A DNA stretch of 64,000 bases, taken from the NCBI GenBank assembly GCA_964017185.1, contig OZ024872.1:57157817-57221816 (forward strand), written 5' to 3'. Below are positions 47,075 to 56,757 of this stretch, one piece after another; position 1 is the first letter of the stretch; the number at the start of each line of letters is the position of its first letter. Both the position numbers and the translations under genes were made by a program. The notes beneath the pieces were generated by a model. That model was not told the origin of the DNA and ran no database searches. It saw nothing but the letters and a program-made list of their open reading frames with translations. Source of the DNA: Rugalucina vietnamica (lineage: Eukaryota; Mollusca; Bivalvia; Lucinida; Lucinidae).

Positions 47075-47425
47075 AATTAACTGGTAAACAAACAAAAGGA
47101 ATAAAAAGTAAAATTGAGATCCTTTAAGAGCAGTGAACATATAAATGAGCAAGGGGATAGGCCATACCGCGGTTTCGACTATTAAAGTCTCGTCAGTGAC
47201 CCTTAAGATTTGGCAACATGGAGCCAAAGAGAATAACTTAAATTTTGCAGCTCTCAACAGGGTAGTCGATACAAAGACTAGTATTATCTAATTGGGGCCA
47301 AATATATAAAACATTTTGGTTAGAAAATGAATCGTAACCGATAATAAATTTCTGATTTCTCAGAATATCCTCGCTGATCTCAAAGGACCAAACAGAAATA
47401 TAACCTGCACTATGGATGATGTACC
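47075..47425 (-). mobile_element. Single retrozyme-like monomer (minus strand)
   Basis: The reverse complement matches most of the 365-bp unit of the neighbouring array: GTACATCATCCATAGTGCAG, the TTTGAGATCAGCGAGGATAT block, the hammerhead, and the CTGCTCTTAAAGGATCTCAA block. It stops at the pyrimidine-rich TTTACCAG edge. Only the stretch of about 40 bp between that edge and CCCCGTACATC is missing. It is diverged from the array units but keeps the best-formed ribozyme. Confidence 0.75.
47159..47202 (-). ncRNA. Type I hammerhead ribozyme core
   Basis: On the minus strand: helix I strand GGGTCA, core CTGACGA, helix II GACT-TTAAT-AGTC (4 pairs, correct G-C closing pair), core GAAA, minimal helix III CCGCGG, then T-A at the cleavage site and helix I strand TGGCCT. 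Helix I pairs as A-U, C-G, U-G, G-C, G-C, G-U. All core nucleotides of the hammerhead consensus are present. Predicted cleavage is after the A of GGTA|TGG. The very short helix III is the form described for Penelope-linked and retrozyme ribozymes, which may act as dimers. Confidence 0.8.
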
Positions 47426-47736
47426 CTTTTTTCAACAATCAAAAACCCCAAGATACTGCAAATGGCATAAAATGGATGCTAAATCAATATTATGCCATCC
47501 AGTACAGCAATATATATGTCATTTGATTAACTAAAGCTTTCGGATTTTGAGGCAAATTAGAGCAAGGCGGTACACATAAAAAACACGTGTATTTTGGCTA
47601 CTGATAGACATTGAGTAATTGGTGTCAAATGATTGCTTGGATAATCTTCTATAACTACTTATTTGAGTCTTTGATTTAGACTGTCAATTCTAGAAATTGC
47701 AGCAAAATGTCTGGCTTTCGCTGCCAGTTTTATAAA

Positions 47737-47782
47737 GGGTCACTGATGAAGGTTCATTACCCGAAATTGTACGATATGGCCT
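47737..47782 (+). ncRNA. Hammerhead ribozyme, array unit 1
   Basis: GGGTCA-CTGATGA-helix II-GAAA-helix III-TA|TGGCCT. Helix II is AGGT/ACCC with an A-C mismatch next to the core. Unit 1 differs from later units in helix III (TTGTACGA) and in TGGCCT. Confidence 0.72.
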
Positions 47783-48101
47783 ATCTTCTAGCTTTGTATT
47801 TTTACTGCTTCCAAAGGATCTAACAATTATTTTTATTTGCTATTACTGCAGCTGGTGTTGTGCCGTGTGGCGGCCCTAAAAAGTCTCCCCGTACATCATC
47901 CATAGTGCAGATTGTATGTTTCCTTTGATCCTTTGGGATCAGTGAATATATATGAAGTATTTCAAATTTTTATATGTTAAGAATCATCTTCTTAACAGTA
48001 TTTTGATTATTTGGCCCCTTTGGGTATTTGAATCTTTGATTTAGACTGTGAATTCTAGAAATTGCAGCAAAATGTCTGGCTTTCGCTGCCAGTTTTATAA
48101 A

Positions 48102-48147
48102 GGGTCACTGATGAAGGTTCATTACCCGAAATTGTACAATATGGCCC
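48102..48147 (+). ncRNA. Hammerhead ribozyme, array unit 2
   Basis: Same core. Helix I GGGTCA/TGGCCC gives six pairs with one U-G. Helix III TTGTACAA is self-complementary. The A-C mismatch at the base of helix II is present. Confidence 0.72.
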
Positions 48148-48466
48148 ATCTTCTAGCTTTGTATTTTTACTGCTTCCAAAGGATCTAACAATTATTTTTA
48201 TTTGCTATTACTGCAGCTGGTGTTGTGCCCTGTGGCGGCCCTAAAAAGTCTCCCCGTACATCATCCATAGTGCAGATTATATTTTTCTTTTGATCCTTTG
48301 GGATCAGTGAATATATATGAAGTATTTCAAATTTTTATATGTTAAGAATCATCTTCTTAACAGTATTTTGATTATTTGGCCCCTTTGGGAATTTGAGTCT
48401 TTGATTTAGACTGTCAAATCTAGAAATTGCAGCAAAATGTCTGGCTTTCGCTGCCAGTTTTATAAA

Positions 48467-48512
48467 GGGTCACTGATGAAGGTTCATTACCCGAAATTGT
48501 ACAATATGGCCC
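48467..48512 (+). ncRNA. Hammerhead ribozyme, array unit 3
   Basis: Identical in the core to unit 2, offset by exactly 365 bp. Confidence 0.72.
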
Positions 48513-48831
48513 ATCTTCTAGCTTTGTATTTTTACTGCTTCCAAAGGATCTAACAATTATTTTTATTTGCTATTACTGCAGCTGGTGTTGTGCCGTGTGG
48601 CGGTCCTAAAAAGTCTCCCCGTACATCATCCATAGTGCAGATTATATTTTTCTTTTGATCCTTTGGGATCAGTGAATATATATGAAGTATTTCAAATTTT
48701 TATATGTTAAGAATCATCTTCTTAACAGTATTTTGATTATTTGGCCCCTTTGGGTATTTGAGTCTTTGATTTAGACTGTCAATTCTAGAAATTGCAGCAA
48801 AATGTCTGGCTTTCGCTGCCAGTTTTATAAA

Positions 48832-48877
48832 GGGTCACTGATGAAGGTTCATTACCCGAAATTGTACAATATGGCCC
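48832..48877 (+). ncRNA. Hammerhead ribozyme, array unit 4
   Basis: Identical in the core to unit 2. This is the unit whose distal part is interrupted by the TA-flanked element. Confidence 0.72.
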
Positions 48878-48987
48878 ATCTTCTAGCTTTGTATTTTTAC
48901 TGCTTCCAAAGGATCTAACAATTATTTTTATTTGCTATTACTGCAGCTGGTGTTGTGCCCTGTGGCGGCCCTAAAAGTCTCCCCGTA

Positions 48988-50031
48988 CACTGAAACAAAG
49001 TTATAAGAGGCCACCTCATATTTCGTCTTCTAGTTCAGAAAGTAAAATACAATCAATTAAAATTCATGATCATATGAATAAACCAATGTCTAACAGTGGC
49101 TCTGTGAGTTTCTGCATTCCAAAATGCGTGATACTTCTCACACAGACGAAGCATGTGTAAAGGTACCCTATTTCAAAAAGTCACACTTTATTAACATCAA
49201 ATTAAATGTCATATTATGACGTTGTGTTTTTACATTTTAATTTATTTGAAAGTGCTACTGACTGCCATGATGCAAGATAAAATTAAGTCAAAAGTGTTGC
49301 TGCAATAAGAATCTTCGTTTCTGTTTTGCACATGCAAGAAGACAACAACCTGAATAACAGGAATTCAGCTTTTGTATGCAATTTGCATACCAACTTTGTT
49401 CTTCTCCAGTTGCGTTATTATCAGCAGCACGGCATTGAAATTTTCAGCGATTATTTAGGTCAAATACTAGACTCTGATATACTTTGAAAATTAAAAAAAT
49501 CGTCCACAAATTTTGTTATTTTGTTCGTTAAAAATTGGCATTGAAACCGGAAGTGTGCGGCAGCCTTGACATGTTGGTCCTCGAAAATGGTCAAAAACAG
49601 TTTAGTCGAATTATATCTCTCATTTCCAGGCCTCATCAAGTGAATTTAACAGGGGTCAACATGTTTAAGAGGCACATTTATGATTTTTTTAAAAAATCTC
49701 AAAATTGGCGATTTTTAAAAATGCATAAAAATTTTACCAGTAGAGAAAATTCGAATGTTTGATGTTTTTCCAAGCCGTAACGACCCCTTTGATGACACCC
49801 GTTCCTAATTTCAATAAATGGTGTGCTGTATCCAATTTTTTATTTAAAAACATTGATTTTTGCATTTTTACTCCAAAAACGCCTCTAGTAAAAGAAAATT
49901 ATTTCTTAACACTTTGGAACTTTACTTACTTGAAAGACACGTCTTTTGGCAAAAAATTGTGCAATCTTGAACTTGGCTTAGAAACAAAAAATGAGTTTGA
50001 AAAGTGGCCTCTTTATAACTTTGTTTCAGTG
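48988..50031. mobile_element. 1.04-kb TA-flanked transposon inserted in array unit 4
   Basis: Left end CACTGAAACAAAGTTATAAG and the inverse at the right end (arms of about 30 bp, AGAGGCCAC included). TA lies on both sides (48986-48987 and 50032-50033). The neighbouring array units give the empty site CCCCGTACATCATCC, so the borders are certain to within the TA/GTAC ambiguity. The interior frames at 49535-49762 and 49759-50085 show no transposase. Non-autonomous, Tc1/mariner-like. Confidence 0.9.
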
Positions 50032-50241
50032 TACATCATCCATAGTGCAGATTATATTTTTCTTTTGATCCTTTGGGATCAGTGAATATATATGAAGTAT
50101 TTCAAATTTTTATATGTTAAGAATCATCTTCTTAACAGTATTTTGATCATTTGGCCCCTTTGGGAATTTGAGTCTTTGATTTAGACTGTCAATTCTAGAA
50201 ATTGCAGCAAAATGTCTGGCTTTCGCTGCCAGTTTTATAAA

Positions 50242-50287
50242 GGGTCACTGATGAAGGTTCATTACCCGAAATTGTACAATATGGCCC
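50242..50287 (+). ncRNA. Hammerhead ribozyme, array unit 5
   Basis: Identical in the core to unit 2. The next unit (near 50590) retains only the GAAA half. Confidence 0.72.
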
Positions 50288-50975
50288 ATCTTCTAGCTTT
50301 TGATTTTTTCTGCTTCCAAAGGATCTAACAATTATTTTTATTTGCTATTACTGCAGCTGGTGTTGTGCCCTGTGGCGGCCCTAAAAAGTCTCCCCGTACA
50401 TCATCCATAGTGCAGATTATATTTTTCTTTTGATCCTTTGGGATCAGTGAATATATATGAAGTATTTCAAATTTTTATATGTTAAGAATCATCTTCTTAA
50501 CAGTATTTTGATTATTTGGCCCCTTTGGGAATTTGAGTCTTTGATTTAGACTGTCAATTCTAGAAATTGCAGCAAAATGTCTGGCTTTAGCTGCCAGTTC
50601 ATTACCCGAAATTGTACAATATGGCCCATCTTCTAGCTTTGTATTTTTACTGCTTCCAAAGGATCTAACAATTATTTTTATTAATCTGATATATAAATCA
50701 TCAGCTATTTCTGTAGTATGGTAATTATTGAGATCTTTAAAATCAGCGAAAAATGAAGGGGTATACCAACAAAATGGCTTACATCTTGAAGAGAGCTAAA
50801 ATTGGCACCAGTAAATAGCTAAGTCAATGTTTTATGTCCTTGTATTCAGATATACATGACGTGCTTGCAGGCTGCATGGTAAAAGTGCATTGTCCTAGCA
50901 TTCTATTGGTACCATTTTTAATGTTCCAAGGAAATTGGCAGCTGAGATCTAGGTAAAGGATTTTTTTATAATTTT

Positions 50976-51263
50976 AAATTACTGATCGTTCCAAGGCGAT
51001 GCTTCTATGGTGGTTCTTTTTGTCTTATGTCTTGGTGTTTCAAATTTGTGTTGTTGGCGCCTTATGTAAGTTTTCATATTTTTAGTTAAATTTAGGTAAC
51101 TGAGTGGCCATCTATTGGGAAAATAGCTGCTCATTTGGTTAACGATATGTTTTTATGGTATCCGTACCTGATTGTTGATTTAGTTTTTTCCACCTCGGTG
51201 TTTGTTGTGAGAATCTCTTTCTTATTGTGCCTTTTCCTGCCCTTTGCCGACTTTACCTTTTTG
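50976..51263 (+). mobile_element. Penelope-like 3' tail fragment
   Basis: Blocks ACTGATCGTTCCAAGGCGAT, GTTGGCGCCTTATGTAAG, AAAATAGCTGCTCATTTGGT and the terminus ACTTTACCTTTTTG, in the same order as 18119-18412. Confidence 0.85.
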
Positions 51264-52009
51264 TTAGTGAATTCCTTCGTTTTATCTCTTTTACTCTTAG
51301 TTATAAAGATTTCATTAACCCCCATACAGCAAAAGTCACTGATGATTTATATACCAGATATAATGGTTATAGCACATTGTCCTAGCAATCGATAAATACC
51401 AATTACAGCCCTCTATGTCTATCAGTAGACAAGCATTTTTCTATGTTTACCGCCCTATTTTTGTTGTAATTTGCCTCGAAATCCGAATTGTTTTGTTAAT
51501 ATTCATAAAGCAAAAAACCAAATGACTTATACATTGTTGTACACAATGACACAATATTGCTTAAGCATCTATTTGATGCCATTTTCAGCATGTTAGGACT
51601 TTTATCCACCGAGGCACAAGTCATTATGTAGATTTACCGGTTTAATTTATTTACCTTTTCATTCCTATTTGTAGAGTTGTCATTAAAATTCATGAAAATA
51701 AAAATCAGATAATTCTTTTATCAGATTTTAGAGACATAGTACATTACCATAGCATTAATTTGATACTTTTTTCAGCATCCTAGGCTTTAGCGGCCCTGGT
51801 AAAAGAGATTTTATATGTATACCCCCTATTTGTCCATGATTTTTCTCTGATTTCTTAGGTTTTCTATTAATTTTCATGAACAAGCAAATTCAATCATTTA
51901 GTATGTATTAATGTTAAGGCTGCTAAGTCCATGCACCACTATCAGATAAATTATAGTATTCTAGAGCATTGTTGGCATATGTGTATTTTGGGGAGTTCAC
52001 CTTATTCAT

Positions 52010-52510
52010 TAGAATCACATTAGGGGTAGGTGTGGAAGCGATTAAATTTAAGATTATTTATATTTTATTTAAATGCGTTCATTGTTGAGGACAATATTTT
52101 ATGGCATTAAGATGGTCACTCTGACCACACCAAGGCAGCCATGAAAATTGGTTCCAGGGATGCATGAAAGATCTTATGACCCATCCAAAACCTAGCAATT
52201 GCTATAGTTTTCCCTTGTTTTTCCTCGATTTTCGACAGTTTTATTTATACTCATGAATATGTAAATGAGATAATTTTAACTTTGCCCATGACCTCAATAA
52301 ATTTGTCATATGATATTACTGGTTTAATAACAAAGTGCTATAGTGATAGTTTGGGGTTGAAATTAATTTATTTGTGGATATTTAACGATTTTTATGTCAT
52401 TTTAATATTTTCATTATCATTCATGAATATGCAAATTAGATAACGGGCTAATTCTCAGCGATAAATTGAGACCATGTTAAAAGGTGTAGGATAAGTAACA
52501 GCGGAGGAGA
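52010..52510 (-). repeat. Dispersed repeat, right arm of the inverted pair
   Basis: Inverted copy of 46186-46690. Its continuation leftward (about 51400-52010) also resembles 46680-47000 inverted. The DNA from 52511 to 53066 has no recognised feature; the 78-residue frame at 52561 has no domain. Confidence 0.72.
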
Positions 52511-53066
52511 TATGACCAATTTTGAATGTAAACCCCATGCTCAAGAATCACATTTAACGGTTGCTATGGAAAACATGCATTTTTGTAGAGCAAAACAGTA
52601 TACATGTATCTGACGACTTTTTTTTATCATTTCTTTGGTCTAACCGAATGGATTGGCACCCAGCAAAAATAGTCCTGGGGGAGCAAGGTAGATTAAATAC
52701 CCTGAGATATTGTCCTAAATGTCAAGGCTCAAACAAGCTAGGGTACTTCGTTTTCACCCACAATAAAAGTACTTTTGCAAGACCGAAAAAAAAATAAAAC
52801 ATAATTTGTTTTTACCATTTTCATACTTCCCAAAGACAGTACTAAACAACTATTTCAAGGACATTTCAGCTAAACAGGTGGCCACCAAAAGTGATTTTGA
52901 TGGCTTTTTCTCAATCTGTGGCTTTAGCTAAAGTTAGTTATGGTGAAGACATCTCGTATAAAATTGTTTTATTTAGGCGTATCCTGTTGCAAGTTCATTG
53001 ATGTTTATTTTTTTTAGCTTTATAAAGAACGAAATATGATAATGTATTTGTGATACGTAAAAACAG

Positions 53067-53702
53067 TCACACATAAGCGTATAAGCCAAACGCGCGCCGG
53101 GCATGCTGACAAAAATGTAAGATCAGGAGCACGGCGGAGACACTTCAGAAACGTGCTACATTCGCATTTTGTACGCTTGGTGCACGTTGATATACGTCGC
53201 TGTACGTCGATGCGCGTTCAATGCGCCTTTGGGTTCAAAAGATTTTTAGCATGCTTATTATTTGTTCTAGAAGCTTTGCTTGCTTCGTCCGTGAATCTTA
53301 TATCGAAATCGAATAAATTCCACGCGCGTTACATGTGCGTTAAATACGATTTGCACGAGGTTGGTGCACGTTTTAGGCACGCTAGTGTACGCTACAGGCG
53401 CGTTTCGATTTTACGAGATATTGCTTCAGTAACGTACGCCAAGCGTGTATGAGACGCGCGTTTAACGTTTGATGCGCGCTTATAGCGTATGCTTAGCGTG
53501 TCTCGGACGTATCACAAACGTACTCCAAAATTTTCAGAGTTTTGAGATTTTTTTATTCATCCAGCACACGCTTCAGTCACATGATAATGTGTGGCTGTTA
53601 AAACGAATTGAAAGAAATTAATTTTGATACGTCCAAAATCTTTAGCCGTGTTGAGATTTTACATACGCCCGGCGCGCGTTTGGGTTATACACTAGTGTGT
53701 GA
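53067..53702. mobile_element. 636-bp inverted-repeat element beside the IgGFc exon
   Basis: The ends are inverted copies: TCACACATAAGCGTATAAGC, then CAAACGCGCGCCGGGC at left, and the reverse at right (GCCCGGCGCGCGTTTGGGTT). The interior is locally GC-rich with many GTACG, GCGCGTT and TACGTCG motifs, unlike its surroundings. No convincing target duplication was seen. It ends 49 bases before the exon at 53752, leaving only a short piece of intron for the branch point and acceptor. Confidence 0.7.
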
Positions 53703-53751
53703 TTAATACAAATATGAATATAATCGTCTATGATCTTATTGTGTTTTGCAG

Positions 53752-54981
53752 CAAACGTAGGAAAGGAATTCCTGTTTGGACTGATTGACGCTGAAGACCC
53801 CGTTAGTGTTATCATAAATATTGCTTCTTCAACTACAGGACGCATATACGTCAATGCGTCTGCCGTAGGAATCAACAAACACTATCTCATTAATTCAGGA
53901 GCACTGGAGATCGCCTTGACGCCTAAAATAATACAGACGTCAAACACAACTGTAGAAAACAAGGCAGTGCACATTGTATCAGACATTGACATCTCTGTAA
54001 ACGTTTTGATAACTAGTACTGTCACGAATTTTTACGGTGGATTTTTAGCATTTCCTTTACATCAGTTATTGGACTTAAGTTTCGTTGTTGCTTCATTTCC
54101 TGGAAGCGGCAGTTATGCTCCAACCGAAATTCTGATGGTCGCATCACAAGATTCAACCAAAATATCAGTAGGATTTCCAAATAACTTTACGGGAACGTTT
54201 GTTCAAAATAACTCTATGCACGTCACCTTAGACATGCATCAAACATATCAGCTACAAAGCGGGTATGATCTTTCTGGAACGCGTATTAAGAGTTCTGCCC
54301 CCGTTTCAATAATCGCAGGCTCTTTGTCGGCTCTCATCGGTAGTAAAATCTACCCTGCGTACATCATTGATCAAATGCCACCAGTTGCTTTCCTTGGTAC
54401 AAGATTTATCGTACCATCCCTAGAAACACGGACAGGCTACTTTATTAAGATCTTAGCCTCCGAAAATCAGATAACTGTCAAACTTCAGAACAGTACTGGA
54501 ACGTATCAATTTATGGTTTATAATGGTTATGTTCAAAACATTCTCATGAACAGCGGTGAACCAGTTTTCATATCTAGCAGCCGCCCTGTAATGGTTGCTC
54601 AGTATAGTTTAAGTTATGCCACAGACAGGAAAGGTGGGGGGCTAATGATGATAGTACCCAGCATATTAAATTATATGGATAGGTATGATTTCCTTATATC
54701 ATCAAATCAATCAGTGTTCACCAATTTTCTGTGTGTGATTTCACTGACGACAGATGTTTCTGATATAAGTGTGGACTCACAGCCCCTTTCATCATCAGCC
54801 AGCAACACTTCCTACATCGGGACGGAAGTTGGTAATTTCACAATTTCCGTCGTAAAACTGTTGCCTGGGAGATATTATGTTGCTAGTAAAACCAGAAGCA
54901 CTACATTCGGAGCTGTTTTATATGGTTTCTATAGTGCCGCGGGATATGGATTCCCTCTAGGAATGCGGACAACATCAGCTG
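53752..54981 (+). CDS. IgGFc-binding domain exon, copy 2 (intact)
   Basis: A 1230-base exon of 410 codons, phase 1 at both ends: acceptor GTGTTTTGCAG|CAAACG and donor TCAGCTG|GTAACT. Without splicing the frame would read through to a stop at 55007. It encodes an IgGFc-binding-protein N-terminal-type domain with GKEFLFGLI near its start, GTRIKSSAPVSIIAG in the middle, YIIDQMPPVAFLGTRFIVP, RPVMVAQYS and MMIVPSILNYMDRYDF. These blocks correspond to the alternating beta-strand and QMPP elements of the family. Many N-glycosylation sites (NTT, NFT, NNS, NST, NQS, NTS) indicate an extracellular protein. Exon symmetry means it can be duplicated or skipped without changing the frame. The exons that follow were not found before the window end. 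Confidence 0.88.
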
Positions 54982-55672
54982 GTAACTGCTGTACATTTTT
55001 AGCATAAGCGCATAGGCAAAACACAACATCAAATAATCCAATCAATCATAGTCCTTCCGTACTTTTTCGATTTCGATAGTCTTTCGGAGTCTCTTGATGC
55101 TTTGTCGAATGAATGATTTAACCAATCGAAACTTAAACCAAACAATTACGTACATGATCAAATAATATGTGTAGACTATCTTACATAAATATAATGAGTT
55201 CCACGGCTAACGCAACTTTATTTTTTCATCTCTTCTTTTAAATTGGTCAATAATCTAAAAACTCTATGCCCTAGCATCATTTAAATTTCTTTAACATCTT
55301 TACATGTTATCTATTTATTATGAAATTTCTGCCAACATATATATATACAAATACATATATGCGACAAGGATTGGGCTTAGGCAAAGCCTATCATTGCCCT
55401 CTCCCGTCGGTATTACAATTTACATTCATTAAGAAAATCAATTCTACTATGCATAATAATATCTGTCATATACATTTTATATATACAATCAAAAGTACAT
55501 GTTAACTATGTGAACAGTAGGGATAAGGTGCGAATTCATCTGGAACAGATTTTCAAGATCAGTCATTGCAAAGTTGGTACACACTTACATGTATTCACCG
55601 TGCTGGTAAGACTTAGTTAGGTTCGACAGTAATGCTAAAGCTCTGCTCCACAGGAGTTCGATCGTTATCCAT

Positions 55673-55713
<41 letters not shown>

Positions 55714-56508
55714 TGTTATAATAATAATAATAATGCCATGATTTCGCACTCCACGAGGGTTGTGTGTTTTTTGTTGTTGCTTTTTTTTTTTTTTTTTTTT
55801 ACCATGCGAGAGATAATCTGTATTTAGGCTACAAGGATGAATCATCACGTGAAAAAAACAAACTGTGTATTAATATTGTCTTATTTTGGGAGTCCCAGAG
55901 AGAGTGCGAAATCTCTAGTCAGTTTCTGAATGATTATGTTCTTGTATGTTTATGTGCCGACCCATTCTCATGCCAAATAACTAGCAACAATGTGGGATAG
56001 TCAGTCACAAAAATGTGAAGTTGTTCCATTCTCATTTTTGCATTATATATACTTTAAGTTTAGAAGAAGAAAAAATAACTGCTAGAAGATTTTTTGAGCA
56101 TATTAATTGAAATGTGTATTTTGGGTTTCGCGATTTTTTCTCCCCTAGGTGCGCCCTTCCTACACCGATTTCGGTATTCCGTAAGGCCAAACAGAAACGA
56201 CTTATACTGTTTACTTTCAAATAGAGTATGCCGTGCCAACTCACTGGGATGGTTGAGTGAATTTCTAGACAAGACAAGAATGCAGAAATTATACAGTTAA
56301 TGCTCATTTTTAAGTATGTAACGGTATGTATCGGTAAGTTGTGTCAGTTATTGAGTTATTGATCATAACTGTGTGTCATGAACTTAACGGACTAGTCAAT
56401 TAAAGAGTCAGTCGACGCAGGTATCTCGCGGATTATGTCCCTTAGAATTTAGATTAGTTTTTGTACTTGTTTCATGTATCAGTGGATTTAATGTTTAAGC
56501 CCTGTCTC

Positions 56509-56510
<2 letters not shown>
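54982..56510. other. Intronic or intergenic, microsatellites only
   Basis: Holds an (AAT)n run at 55673-55734 and a T20 run at 55781-55800. No linker or LU exon like those after the first IgGFc exon was recognised here. Confidence 0.55.
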
Positions 56511-56557
<47 letters not shown>

Positions 56558-56757
56558 TATATATTATTATATGTAGCATTCATTAAAACCGAAGACAAGA
56601 GCTGTAGGATTTAATTTTTCTAACTGTTATTATTAGGTCAAATTTTAGGAGTTCAATACTTTAGCGGCTTGTAATGGATATTAGTTTAAAAGATAAATAG
56701 ATATTTCTTTATTTTAATTTATTATTATCATTTTATCAATTTTGTTATTTTCTTATT
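56511..56757 (-). mobile_element. LINE 3' untranslated region with poly-A tail
   Basis: T44 on the plus strand (56511-56554) is the poly-A tail of the minus-strand LINE whose coding region ends at 56758. About 200 bp of AT-rich 3' UTR lies between. Confidence 0.78.

Larger units (their letters stand above)
47660..50682 (+). mobile_element. Retrozyme-like tandem array, 365-bp units
   Basis: Six units, with marks (TTGATTTAGACTGT) at 47671, 48036, 48401, 48766, 50173 and 50537; the period is exactly 365 bp once the 1046 bases of the later insertion are removed. The units differ by only a few bases. Each complete unit has a hammerhead core, a pyrimidine-rich stretch ending in CTGCAG, the CGGCCCTAAAAAGTCTCCCC block and the GATCCTTTGGGATC palindrome. 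The sixth unit has lost the CTGATGA half of the ribozyme by a deletion of about 23 bp. There is no coding sequence. Tandem, hammerhead-bearing, non-coding monomers of this size are the definition of retrozymes. Unit 4 is interrupted by the element at 48988-50031. Confidence 0.85.

Noticed and set aside
47870-50040. Exon-like segment in each 365-bp unit (CTGCAG followed by an open VVPCGGPKKSPRTSS frame)
   Set aside because: The frame is short, is not preserved in the diverged copy at 11055-11445, and the whole unit is explained as a non-coding repeat.
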